Assembly: GCF_963678635.1 (NCBI RefSeq)
Contig: NC_087071.1
Location: forward strand, 23,324,013-23,388,012
Reading direction: 5' to 3'
DNA length: 64,000 nucleotides
From: Symsagittifera roscoffensis
Lineage: Eukaryota; Xenacoelomorpha; Acoela; Convolutidae
The translations under genes and the position numbers were made by a program. Shown here one piece after another: positions 42,630 through 51,174 of this stretch. The notes below the pieces were generated by a model. That model saw only the letters and a list, made by a program, of their open reading frames with translations. It was not told the origin of the DNA and made no database searches. Numbering within the stretch: position 1 is the first letter of the stretch; every line of letters begins with the position of its first letter.

Positions 42630-44732
42630 ATGAACATAAACAGCCTCTTATTATTGGATAAAACGGTGCAGGTCACACCACAAGTGATGCGGATGCTGGG
42701 TGGATTGTTGGAGAGAGAAGTGACCAGAGATGATCCCGAGTGGGCAGCTGCTATGGCATCACTGACAGTCTGTAAGAAGGTGAAGATCATGCCGTCAAGA
42801 CGACAACACAAAGAGAATGAAAGGGATTGTAGGACTATAGTTCAGCAACTAGTGTCCTCGATACCCCAAAAAGTCTTGAACAGCACATCATACAAACAGA
42901 AAGAACAGGGGAACGATAGGCAAAAGAAAACTGTTACCTTTGAGGACCAGGATAAGGAAGGTGAGAAGGTTGAACGAAAACTGGGGCAAAATTGTTTGTC
43001 CCGGGAGACGAACAGCGAGAAGAGCCGGCGAGTTCAGGATCAACACCCGGGACAAGAAAGTTTGTCCGGGGAGTCTGATGCAGATGCAAAAGTTCCCGAT
43101 GGGAAACAGGACCTGGAGAATAAAATTTTGTCCGGGGAGTTCAAATGGATGCGAGGAACGCACAGAACTGATCCGGAGGAGAGAACGTGCTCTGTAGCGG
43201 AGTCTTCCCTGGATGACAACTCCCGGAATTCGGGGATCGACACCTATTCAGACAGGAATTCGAGCTCAGTATCAGACATGTCAGAGCTAGCGATACACAC
43301 ACTATTAGTGGAAACTCGAGCAAGGGATCTAGATAGGGAGGTTTATCAAGACTCTGACAGTGATCGCTACCTCAATTCAGGTGAAAAAGTTTTTGACAAC
43401 GCAGCAGATGATGTGGAAACAATAGCAGTATCGAGACGTTCGATAAGCTTGTTGCCGCAAAAAGAGGTAGTCAGGACTGATCTTCAACCGTTCAAACAAG
43501 AAACACAACCACTGGCGAAGATTTGGTGCATTAAGACGGAAGATGACACGCATCAGCCAGATGAAATGAATTGTCAGATGAGGGTCATGAAGACGTACTT
43601 GAAGGCGAGATACAGACTCTCGGACCTACTAAGAGCACCGAGAAATGACCGCATGACGAGCAACCTGAAATGGTGGATTGAAGATGGAGCTCCGGACAAA
43701 GGCGATCTGGAGGAAGACAGTTATCGCATTCTGAGACAGTGCTTTATGCAGAAAGAGGGAAGGTTATATCTGAACAAGGACGGGATTGTGTCTTGCAAGA
43801 GAAGAGAAGAGGACAAAGTCCTGTACAAATACAATGCGATAGTGCTGCCGCAACTCTATCAAACAGAACTTTTATTCAGGTCACATGATCAGATGGGCCA
43901 TCAGGGAGTCGACAAAGTGTACCAGAGGATTCTGAATCGCTTTGAGTGTTCTGAAATGAAAAAGGCATGTGAGAAGTGGGTAACAGCATGTCTGTCATGC
44001 CAACAGGTCAAGGATCCAAGGAAGTTGCGATTTCCTTTGCAGTCGATCGAGTCATCTGAATTTAACGAGGTGGTACATATTGATCACCAAAAGGTAGGCA
44101 TGACAGACAGTGGTTATAATCAAGACTTAGTCATGATAGATCACTTCACGAAGTATGCAGAGGCCGTGCCCTTCATAACTGCCTCAGCAGAAGAGACTTG
44201 CGATCACCTAATCAACACGTGGATAGCAAGACATGGTTGTCCAATAACGTTCCAATCGGATAACGGAACAGCCTTCGTGGGACAACTTACGGAAGCGCTC
44301 ATGCGACATTCGCAGGTGGCTCAGGCCCACTCCACGACAAACCATCCCCAGACGAATGGCTTAGTGGAAAGGCAAAATAGAACGTTAGTGTCGATGCTGA
44401 GGGTATATAGTTCCAGGTACATGACCGATTGGGACAGATATCTTCCACAGGTGATGGGAGCTTACAATAGCACGCAACACTCCACCACCGGAGTTAGTCC
44501 ACATATGATGCTAACTGGACACGAGAAGTCTTTGCCCTTGGCTTTCTTTTACCCGGAGTATGAGGGGAAGAAAACATCACCACAAGTCTATGTAAGGGAT
44601 GTGATTAGACGTCAACAAGAGTTAAATGACTTGTGTAGACGGAACACTCAGCAGGCACAGACAAGGCAGAGGAAAAGATTCGATAAGAAAACGGCTGGTG
44701 CAAAAGCTTACTCGGTAGGAGACTACGTATAG
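42630..44732 (+). CDS. Gypsy copy B: spacer and integrase core, long open frame
   Basis: A 700-codon open frame. Residues 1 to about 380 form an acidic, Ser-rich spacer, unusually long between RNase H and integrase, with three related peptides (LGQNCLSRE, PGQESLSGE, ENKILSGEF). The zinc domain is at residues about 417-456 (HDQMGHQGVDK then CLSCQQ), and the DDE core follows: Asp about 483 (VHIDHQ), Asp about 543 (SDNGTAF), Glu about 579 (VERQNR). All three catalytic residues and the HHCC ligands are present. The frame ends at a TAG (44730-44732) inside the protein, before the C-terminal GPF module. It is the best-preserved gypsy segment in the window. Confidence 0.85.
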   Translation: MNINSLLLLDKTVQVTPQVMRMLGGLLEREVTRDDPEWAAAMASLTVCKKVKIMPSRRQHKENERDCRTIVQQLVSSIPQKVLNSTSYKQKEQGNDRQKKTVTFEDQDKEGEKVERKLGQNCLSRETNSEKSRRVQDQHPGQESLSGESDADAKVPDGKQDLENKILSGEFKWMRGTHRTDPEERTCSVAESSLDDNSRNSGIDTYSDRNSSSVSDMSELAIHTLLVETRARDLDREVYQDSDSDRYLNSGEKVFDNAADDVETIAVSRRSISLLPQKEVVRTDLQPFKQETQPLAKIWCIKTEDDTHQPDEMNCQMRVMKTYLKARYRLSDLLRAPRNDRMTSNLKWWIEDGAPDKGDLEEDSYRILRQCFMQKEGRLYLNKDGIVSCKRREEDKVLYKYNAIVLPQLYQTELLFRSHDQMGHQGVDKVYQRILNRFECSEMKKACEKWVTACLSCQQVKDPRKLRFPLQSIESSEFNEVVHIDHQKVGMTDSGYNQDLVMIDHFTKYAEAVPFITASAEETCDHLINTWIARHGCPITFQSDNGTAFVGQLTEALMRHSQVAQAHSTTNHPQTNGLVERQNRTLVSMLRVYSSRYMTDWDRYLPQVMGAYNSTQHSTTGVSPHMMLTGHEKSLPLAFFYPEYEGKKTSPQVYVRDVIRRQQELNDLCRRNTQQAQTRQRKRFDKKTAGAKAYSVGDYV

Positions 44733-45324
44733 GTATTTCAGAACGTTATACCACCGAAAGGAACGAAAAAGCTCCTAAAAAGTGGAGGGGACCCTTCATG
44801 ATTACAGAAGTGCACCAAGAGGGACAATTTTATAGACTGTCCAGGCAGAGCCGCTCACTACGAGAGCATCAAGCCACACAATCCATCGACAGAGGACTGG
44901 TGTATACCTGCAGACATGGAAGAGGGGGATTATTTGATGATGGACCCTGCTTGTGAGGTCAAAGAGAAGGGCACCAGGGACATAACGATGGAAATGATGT
45001 GGTAGAGGAAGGAACAAGTCCACCACTGGACCTAGATCCCAACGAGGTGATCGAAGAAGATGAAGAACCTTACCCTACGCAGAGGAGGACTGGCAAGACC
45101 CCGAACAAATGGAGGTCCCCAAGAATTTGGAACCGGATCTTCCATTTACGATACAGACTCGACAGAGTGACAGGAAAAGACCCACGAAGAAATATAATCC
45201 TTACGGAGACGACTTCGTAGTGGACAGGATAGATCTAAGGAAGATAGTGGAAGAAGTAGTGGGTCTAGAAGAAATAACCGTGTCACAGGACATTAACATA
45301 GTCGATGATCACGACAAGGAGTGA
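44733..45324 (+). pseudogene. Gypsy copy B: integrase C-terminal GPY/F-type module and tail
   Basis: After the TAG, KKWRGPFMITEVHQEGQFYRL is readable in broken frames, matching the GPY/F module of gypsy integrases. An acidic tail follows (LDPNEVIEEDEEPYPTQRR, frame 44999-45220). Frameshifts separate each part. Confidence 0.65.
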
Positions 45325-45390
45325 GTCGATGACCGGTCCAAGCCCGAGGTAGAATTCGACGACGAGCAACAGCAGGCATGGGAACAAGAT

Positions 45391-45879
45391 TTGTCGAATT
45401 TGCGTGTCTTGGAATGGCTGAACGAAATAATGTCGGACCCAAAGGAGACCAGTGTCACGATTCAAGATGTAGATCGTGGAAGCATGAAATACGTAAAAAC
45501 CGAAAGGGATGATCCCTCCTGGGCTGCCCAGGAAGGACCATTACTCGTTCCGGCTTCCAACCTCGATTTGATATCCGGTATGCGATCGACGGGGAAGTCG
45601 ATGGATATTTTTGTCCGGGGAGTGGGGGTGGGACTTACCCACACTGAAATATTGTTAATAAGAATAGCAAGAGAGACAGGTTATCTAGAAGCAGAAACAG
45701 ACGAGGACCCTAAGAAACCGGACATAGGGAGGGTAGTTGAGTCACATTTTAACTTACCAAATGAATACTCAAGTAGCATAACGTTGACAGATAGGGATTT
45801 TATACTCACGAAAAGAACATGTGCGATAGCGATCACAGCAGACATGAGTTTTAAAACAGCGTTAGCAGCGGATTTTTAG
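45391..45879 (+). CDS. Gypsy copy B: extra ORF downstream of integrase
   Basis: A 162-codon open frame following pol in the same direction: LRVLEWLNEIMSDPKETSV, VPASNLDLISGMRSTGKSM, GVGVGLTHTEILLIRIARE and an Asp/Glu/Pro-rich middle. No signal peptide or membrane segment is visible, so it does not look like an env. Related coding sense may continue across the hAT insertion into 47246-47414. Family unknown; it may be an accessory ORF or a pol tail. Confidence 0.5.
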   Translation: MSNLRVLEWLNEIMSDPKETSVTIQDVDRGSMKYVKTERDDPSWAAQEGPLLVPASNLDLISGMRSTGKSMDIFVRGVGVGLTHTEILLIRIARETGYLEAETDEDPKKPDIGRVVESHFNLPNEYSSSITLTDRDFILTKRTCAIAITADMSFKTALAADF

Positions 45880-46014
45880 CGAAAATATAAAAACATAGAA
45901 TTCCTTTGAAAGCAGAGTCCAGGAATAGGAGGCGTAGCAGCTTTACCTCCGGCGGCGTCACAGATACCGTTAAATTACTTATGCTTCTTGGTGACAAGGG
46001 CGACGGAGAAGCGG

Positions 46015-46022
46015 CACGTGGA
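46015..46022. repeat. hAT target-site duplication, left
   Basis: CACGTGGA directly precedes the CAGGGA end and is repeated exactly at 47238-47245. Eight bases is the hAT duplication length. Confidence 0.93.
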
Positions 46023-46277
46023 CAGGGAGTTCAAACTCAAACTCAAACAGTCAAACATCAAACTCAAACTATTCCTTTCAAACTCAAACTCAAACTGTAG
46101 ACGTCTATATTCTCAAACATCAAACTCAAACTCAAACCCTGCCTGTTTTTGTGTAGGTTTTTTTCCGTAAGAAAATCGCGCATTATTTTTTAATTCCGTG
46201 GATCTTTGACATTCTATTACTATCAGGCATTTCGAATCGGAGTCGAATAATCGGTTCGAATAATTTCAGTGCTGTGA

Positions 46278-46520
46278 ATGTCGGGAGAGAATGCTAATGA
46301 TGCAATCCTGCGCCAAGAATGGAAGAAGCCGACTTCTACAAGCAATTCAGTTCATGATTTTTATTTGGTTGAATATGTTGGTGGACTGAAAAAAGATCGC
46401 CGGAAATGTATTAGATGCGGTATTATTATTTGTGCCAAAAATAGTGGCACAACAACGTTGAAGAGGCATACCACTACTTGTAGAAAACGTTCCGCTAAGG
46501 ATTGTCTAATCAATCATTAG
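46278..46520 (+). CDS. BED zinc finger part of a hAT transposase
   Basis: An 80-codon frame from ATG 46278: VHDFYLVEYVGGLKKDRRKC followed by CIRCGIIICAKNSGTTTLKRH and TTTC, giving C-x2-C...H-x4-C, the BED-finger DNA-binding pattern at the transposase N-terminus. It overlaps the next frame by 19 bp in a different phase. This could reflect a frameshift in the deletion derivative. A truncated DNA-binding protein could act as a repressor of related elements, but that is speculation. Confidence 0.75.
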   Translation: MSGENANDAILRQEWKKPTSTSNSVHDFYLVEYVGGLKKDRRKCIRCGIIICAKNSGTTTLKRHTTTCRKRSAKDCLINH

Positions 46521-46945
46521 TCGATTTTGTTCGGTTGCCAAAGCGTGAATCTAAAAAAGGCAAAGATGAGGCCGTCGGTTTTGCGATTGAATCAGTGTTG
46601 GGGAAGTGGTTAAACCAGAACAGTGTAGTGAACGCTATTGTTAACGGGCATGGAGAATTTTACGATAAAATGAAATCATTGTCTGAAATCACACCTATTG
46701 CCGATGATCATGATCATGGATATTCTGTACAGCCAACGCTGGACTTTGACGCTTTTAATGTGGATGATGATAAACAATCATTCGATATAGACGTGGCCAT
46801 GAAATCGTTCAGACCTACAAGTGCCGACCCAGAGAGGCTTTTCTCTTTGACAAGAATTTCTCGAAACTTTTTGCAAAATCGCATGTTGCCCGAAAATCAA
46901 GCAAGAAATGCTTTCTTGAATAAAAACTGCTATCTCTTTAACTGA
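46502..46945 (+). CDS. hAT transposase C-terminal dimerisation domain
   Basis: A 147-codon frame. The C-terminal 60 residues read FDIDVAMKSFRPTSADPERL, FSLTRISRNFLQNRMLPENQ and ARNAFLNKN, the hATC dimerisation signature (TSAxxERLFS, RxxLxxExxxxLxxLN-like). The RNase H-fold catalytic core (DDE) that should precede it is missing, with only about 85 residues in between. The stop is at 46943-46945. Confidence 0.8.
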   Translation: MSNQSLVDFVRLPKRESKKGKDEAVGFAIESVLGKWLNQNSVVNAIVNGHGEFYDKMKSLSEITPIADDHDHGYSVQPTLDFDAFNVDDDKQSFDIDVAMKSFRPTSADPERLFSLTRISRNFLQNRMLPENQARNAFLNKNCYLFN

Positions 46946-47237
46946 TTTACTTCTGTTACTTGTTAATTGCTACTGTTGCTAATTGTTACTATTAATTGCC
47001 AATAAATGGTAGATTTTTGTTGTTTTGGTTTAAATGCAATTTGGTCATTTTCAATAGAATCTACGCAAAAAACGGTGTATGTCATGCCAAGGTTAAAGAC
47101 ATGAAAATTGAGTGTCAACATAAAAAATTCAAACTCGAACTCAAACATCATTTCACTGTTTGAGTCAAACTCAAACATCAAACTCAAACAGAATTTACTC
47201 AAACTCAAACTTTAAAATCCAATGTTTGAATTCCCTG

Positions 47238-47245
47238 CACGTGGA
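47238..47245. repeat. hAT target-site duplication, right
   Basis: CACGTGGA, identical to 46015-46022. Confidence 0.93.
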
Positions 47246-47414
47246 CCCGGAAAATCTAGTCTTATCCTTGACGAGATTGAGAGACTTCCTTGTGGAAAGG
47301 GAATTGAAGGAACTCTCGCTTCCAGTGTACGATCCGAACCGAGGAAGACTGCATCCACGGGAGCTGTATGCACTGATAAACGTAATTTTCTCTGATACTA
47401 ATATACAAGTATAG
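47246..47414 (+). pseudogene. Continuation of gypsy copy B 3' coding region
   Basis: Reads PENLVLSLTRLRDFLVEREL and YDPNRGRLHPRELYALINVI, with a stop at 47412-47414. It connects in frame, across the hAT insertion, with the frame starting 45988 (TEKRHVD). Unknown function. The stop falls at the LINE's ACT repeat, so the true end may have been cut off by the LINE insertion. Confidence 0.5.
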
Positions 47415-47435
47415 TAGTAGTAGTAGTAGTAAAAG
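47412..47435 (-). repeat. (ACT)n microsatellite tail of the LINE
   Basis: TAGTAGTAGTAGTAGTAG on the plus strand at the LINE 3' end; CR1-like LINEs often end in short tandem repeats rather than poly(A). Confidence 0.8.
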
Positions 47436-47484
47436 ACTTTAATTCCATTGGTGGATACAGGGTTAATATAAATATTGAATGAAC

Positions 47485-50331
47485 TTACGATCGACAATTT
47501 TTACAAAAACATTTGACAAAGAATGTGCATGATCTGTTTATATCAAACAAAGTTGAAGTTTTAAGCAGTAAAAATTTATTCAGTTTTGATTTGAACATTC
47601 CCAGGGGCATGTCGAAAGATATAATTTTCAGACGCAGAAGTTCATTGGCAGCACGGGGAGCTCGTACGAAGAAGTTATCGTCAGTTTTCAATTTCCTCGT
47701 GTTCGGTATGACGAATAGGCCACTCGTAGCGGAACGCGTAGGAAGCGAGCTGGTTGCACTTTTGCAGTCAACATCAATAACATTGTTATGGAGCTTCCAA
47801 AGTAGAAGAATTTCAACTCTAATCAATACATAGCTAATTGGAAGCATATTCAGATTTAGTAGCCCTGAAACATACGATGAACATTTCTTGATCCATCTTA
47901 GAACTTTGTACTGGAACAGTTCAAGCTGATGTAATAGTGTCAAAGAAGGGCACCATGCAGGAGCACCGTAAAGTAAGATTGACAGAATGAGAGTATTGTA
48001 AAGTAACTTTTTTCGACTGCAGGATACCGAGAAAGGAATATTTCGTTTCAGAAAATAAAACAATCTGGAACATTTTATCAACTTAGTATTCAGATGGGAT
48101 TTCCAGGAAAGATTGTTGGAGACTATGATACCAAGATCTTTAATTTCATCAACAAATGGTAAGATGTCTGATCCGAGCAAGAATTGGATAGAATCATCAT
48201 AACCACCAAAGTTCAGAACTTTACATTTGGCAGAATGAAACTGTAAGTGATTGTTAGTTGACCAATTAAAAAGAGAATCGATATCTTTTTGAACTAATGA
48301 TGGAGCAGATGAGCTATTAATCTTCAGGTCGTCTGCAAATAGATAAAATTCACTATTTAACACATCATCGGTCATATCATTTATAAATAAAATAAACAGA
48401 AGTGGGCCGAGAACACTCCCCTGAGGAACGCCCGAGGTAACTGGCTGAGGAGACGAAATTGATTGATTTATTAGCACACACTGATACCGGTTTGTCAGAT
48501 AAGATTCAAACAACTGGAGAAATTCAAAATCAAAGCCGAGTATAACAAGTTTAGCAAGTAACAAATGATGCGGTACTGAATCAAAAGCTTTTCTCACATC
48601 AAAGTAAATGGCTAGTCCAGGAGAATTTTTATCGCAGGAAGAATAAATTGAGTCGAGATAGATGATCAATTGGCTGATAGTACTGCGCGACTTCATGAAA
48701 CCATGTTGCTGACGTTTGATTAGATGTCTAACTTTTGGATAAGTAAAGTTGAAAAGAATTCTTTCCAGGATAAGGGAAATTCGTGGTAAAATACTAATTG
48801 GTCTGTAGTAAGTAATGTCATTGCGAGCATCAGATTTGTATAAAGGGGTAACAAAAGAAGTTTTCCACTGACTAGGCCAGTTTTTGTGTTTCAATATCCA
48901 GGCATATAAATCGTAAACGAGGGGTGATATGATATCAGAGCAGTGAGATAACACGAAAGAGGGAATATTATCCGGACCAGTATTACTAGTGTCGGGACAG
49001 TAATTCAAAAATGATTCAATATCAGGTAATGATAAGTTAAGATCGTTTAAACAAATCGAAACATTGGAGAACAAGTCTGGCAGTGTGAACATTTCTTGGT
49101 CATTGAAAACTGATGCGAAGAACTTGTTGAATCCAGTAGCTTTTTCGAGTTCAGTTGTCAAGGAAATATTGCCGTGATACATGATGGATGGAAGGGCAGA
49201 ATTATAACCGAGAGTTTTGAGGAGCTTAAAACATTCGCTCGTAGAAGAAAGATTGAACTGATTAATAAAGACCTCTTTGTCCAATTCAATTGATTCAGAA
49301 AGATATCTAGTGATATCTTTCAATTTAATTGCCTGCAAATAAGAATTTTCTTTTTTTAATTTGCGAAGTGTTGTTTCTTTCTGATTAATTAAATGAACAG
49401 TATGCGAAGAATAAAATATCGGCAACACCTTCCTTTTGGAACGTTTTAATTTAATGGCAGACTTGAACGAGCTATTGAGAAGACTATACCACTTATCAGC
49501 ATAGGACTCTATTGTGCAAGAATTAAGAGATACCAAATTGTACATAGATTGAAGATAAGTATTGAAAATTTGGATGTTAAAAGAAGATTTGGAATAGGAA
49601 CTTTGCAGCTCACAAGTCGGATGGACAGAATTAAAATTAAAGAAAATGGGGTAGTGGTCGGAGAAAATTTGATTGCCAACTGATACAGGTAAGTTTATTT
49701 CATTAGAAATAACGAGATCTAGGATATTTTTGTTCTTATGTGTCGCTTCAGTAACAAACTGCAGAAAACCATTTTCGATAATGATTTCAAGAAAAGAGCG
49801 TTTATTTGTAGAAGAAGAGGAGTAAGTATTCCAATCAATAGAAGGAAAATTAAAGTCCCCGAGAAGGTAAAAATTATAGGTATTTCCGTATCCGTATTGC
49901 TGTAAAATTTCTTCAATCTTCAACAAGTAGGACTCAATGCAATTTAGGAGGAGTTGAATATTAACAGAATAAATAGAAGACATGGGAGGGTTATAGATGA
50001 GAACAAAGAAGGAGGGTAGTTCGCTTAATACAACACATGAAACGGCAAATTCAAATGACGGAATGGTAATATTCATAGCTTTGAGAGGGTCGTTGGCCGA
50101 TTGTGCAATAAGTAGACCACCGTGCTGTCTTCGTTCTCGATCTGTTCTACATATAGTGATATAAGAAGAGCCAAGAAAAATTTCAGAATCATCAATGTCG
50201 GGATTAAGCCAAGTTTCTGTAAGAAACACCAAAGAAATCAAATTAGTATTACAGAGACTAATTAATTCGTATCTCTTATCGAGTGGACATATAGATTGAC
50301 AATTTAACAGTAAGCAATTCGTAGATTCTAG
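47485..50331 (-). CDS. LINE ORF2: AP-like endonuclease and reverse transcriptase (948 codons)
   Basis: The frame is open from the codon after UGA 50334-50332 to the stop at 47485. The endonuclease (residues about 5-240) carries LNCQSICPLDKRYEL, FLTETWLNPDI, RRQHGGLLIA, LIYNPPMSSIY and LLGDFNFPSIDWN. The RT (about 480-760) carries DITYYRPISILPRIS, QHGFMKSRSTISQL, AIYFDVRKAFDSVPHH (Asp), TSGVPQGSVLGPLLF, FYLFADDLKINSS (FADD) and CKVLNFGG. All catalytic motifs are present and no stop occurs. The first in-frame AUG is codon 86 (50074-50076), downstream of the TETW motif, so independent AUG initiation would remove part of the endonuclease. The element may still be active or very recent. Confidence 0.9.
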   Translation of the reverse strand, partial: LESTNCLLLNCQSICPLDKRYELISLCNTNLISLVFLTETWLNPDIDDSEIFLGSSYITICRTDRERRQHGGLLIAQSANDPLKAMNITIPSFEFAVSCVVLSELPSFFVLIYNPPMSSIYSVNIQLLLNCIESYLLKIEEILQQYGYGNTYNFYLLGDFNFPSIDWNTYSSSSTNKRSFLEIIIENGFLQFVTEATHKNKNILDLVISNEINLPVSVGNQIFSDHYPIFFNFNSVHPTCELQSSYSKSSFNIQIFNTYLQSMYNLVSLNSCTIESYADKWYSLLNSSFKSAIKLKRSKRKVLPIFYSSHTVHLINQKETTLRKLKKENSYLQAIKLKDITRYLSESIELDKEVFINQFNLSSTSECFKLLKTLGYNSALPSIMYHGNISLTTELEKATGFNKFFASVFNDQEMFTLPDLFSNVSICLNDLNLSLPDIESFLNYCPDTSNTGPDNIPSFVLSHCSDIISPLVYDLYAWILKHKNWPSQWKTSFVTPLYKSDARNDITYYRPISILPRISLILERILFNFTYPKVRHLIKRQQHGFMKSRSTISQLIIYLDSIYSSCDKNSPGLAIYFDVRKAFDSVPHHLLLAKLVILGFDFEFLQLFESYLTNRYQCVLINQSISSPQPVTSGVPQGSVLGPLLFILFINDMTDDVLNSEFYLFADDLKINSSSAPSLVQKDIDSLFNWSTNNHLQFHSAKCKVLNFGGYDDSIQFLLGSDILPFVDEIKDLGIIVSNNLSWKSHLNTKLIKCSRLFYFLKRNIPFSVSCSRKKLLYNTLILSILLYGAPAWCPSLTLLHQLELFQYKVLRWIKKCSSYVSGLLNLNMLPISYVLIRVEILLLWKLHNNVIDVDCKSATSSLPTRSATSGLFVIPNTRKLKTDDNFFVRAPRAANELLRLKIISFDMPLGMFKSKLNKFLLLKTSTLFDINRSCTFFVKCFCKNCRS

Positions 50332-50334
50332 TCA
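50326..50334 (-). promoter_or_regulatory. Candidate stop-codon readthrough site UGA-CUA-G
   Basis: In sense orientation, AAU UGA CUA GAA joins ORF1 to the endonuclease without a frame change. UGA CUAG is a well-known efficient eukaryotic readthrough context. The LINE of the left arm has the same UGA CUA at 12616-12621. Confidence 0.6.
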
Positions 50335-50727
50335 ATTTGAGGATATGTCAACTGGCGCGCCTTTATAGTAAAGTTTAAGATTTTTGATTCGAAAATCTTT
50401 CTTGTTTTTCGCCTCGGAAGTAATCATTTGATATCGTTTGGCCAGAAGATTTTTCTCAGTTTGACGATCCGAATGTGAAAGGAACTTTTTAATATACACT
50501 CGGTTAATGTAATTCTGAAGGTAGTGACTACGAGCAAAGCAGTTATTTAAGAATCGGTCATTAGAAGTTGTAACAAGGAGGGGTCGACATCTTGGTCTAT
50601 CAGAAGCTAATTCATTTGGAGAAGATTTAGTAATCTTTCCAAGGCGTCGAATCGCAGTGATATTATTCTCTGGATATAATATTACATAAGAAATATTATT
50701 TAAGTATAGGCTGAGTTTAGGTTGCAT
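50332..50727 (-). CDS. LINE ORF1 C-terminal domain, ending in TGA-CTA-G
   Basis: A 131-codon frame: NNITAIRRLGKITKS, DRPRCRPLLVTTSND, YINRVYIKKFLSHSDRQTE and DFRIKNLKLYYKGAPVDI, the pattern of the RRM/C-terminal domain of CR1/L2-type ORF1 proteins. The N-terminal coiled coil is missing by 5' truncation near 50730, so the ATG at 50727 is not necessarily a true start. The stop is TGA followed by CTAG, and the same frame continues directly into ORF2. Confidence 0.75.
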   Translation of the reverse strand: MQPKLSLYLNNISYVILYPENNITAIRRLGKITKSSPNELASDRPRCRPLLVTTSNDRFLNNCFARSHYLQNYINRVYIKKFLSHSDRQTEKNLLAKRYQMITSEAKNKKDFRIKNLKLYYKGAPVDISSN

Positions 50728-50760
50728 GCAGAGTGTGTTATGTGTTCATACCAAGAGTGT

Positions 50761-51174
50761 GTTATGTGTTATGTTATTAAGATCCTGGGTAAGAAGGAAT
50801 TAGTGACCATGAATAACCGAATGATGATCTTAGGAATAGATCCGAAGTTTGGACTGTCAATTCTCATATCAAATTCCAAAATTTTAGCAACGAATTGATT
50901 TTAATAATTTTAAGGATCAAAATCTTTTTATCTGACTGTTTTAAATAAGTTTTAATACAAAATTAGTTCAAATTTGACAAATGTGATTTCGCGACCTCTT
51001 TTCCAGATCCTGATTGATCTTTTAATCATTCACTTCATTTCAATTCATCAAACTGATAATAGAATCGAATCCGAAAGAACATGGACAACTTTGATTTGAA
51101 CGAGTACATGGACCTGGCAGAGGCGTACGTAGAACCGATGATAGATGCGATCTATCTTCGGCTGATAGACGATA
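50761..51174. other. No clear gene; possible short ORF start at 51081
   Basis: AT-rich sequence with a duplicated GTGTGTTATGTGTT motif near 50730-50770. At 51081 a frame of 55 codons begins (MDNFDLNEYMDLAEAYVEPM) and runs into the ~490-bp repeat, ending at 51248. It might be a truncated coding segment or first exon, but I recognise no family. Confidence 0.35.

Larger units (their letters stand above)
1..44702. repeat. Giant diverged inverted repeat, two arms of about 20 kb
   Basis: The reverse complement of 1-20633 matches 22111-44702. Base 1 pairs with about 44702, both inside a gypsy integrase region, and base 20633 pairs with about 22111, both inside a copia element. About 300 bp compared by eye in the gypsy leader (8281-8590 against 36055-36350) differ at roughly 4-5% of positions. 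Arm differences include a PLE insertion in the right arm replacing left 14762-16030, a shorter minisatellite in the right arm, a 275-bp tandem duplication in the left copia, and an RT deletion in the right LINE. The unpaired centre (20634-22110) contains a 200-N gap. The left arm runs off the window. Either a real inverted duplication or two haplotypes joined in opposite orientation would look like this. Confidence 0.93.
46023..47237 (+). mobile_element. Non-autonomous hAT transposon, 1215 bp
   Basis: Inverted ends CAGGGAGTTCAAAC (left) and CAGGGAATTCAAAC (right, reverse complement), flanked by a perfect 8-bp duplication, CACGTGGA. Both subterminal regions (46029-46135 and 47125-47215) are dense arrays of TCAAACTCAAAC-type hexamers, probably transposase-binding sites. 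Inside are a BED zinc finger and a hAT C-terminal dimerisation domain without the catalytic middle, so it is an internal-deletion derivative. It interrupts the 3' part of gypsy copy B: removing it and one target copy joins 46022 to 47246 within a coding-like stretch. Confidence 0.92.
47412..50760 (-). mobile_element. CR1/Jockey-superfamily LINE, nearly intact, 5'-truncated
   Basis: A minus-strand LINE with the end of ORF1 (50727-50332), an in-frame UGA, and a 948-codon endonuclease/RT frame (50331-47485). The 3' end is a short UTR and an (ACT)n tail at 47412-47435. The 5' limit is near 50760, where ORF1 loses its N-terminal part, so the insertion is 5'-truncated, as usual for target-primed reverse transcription. 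No target duplication is obvious. Confidence 0.88.
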
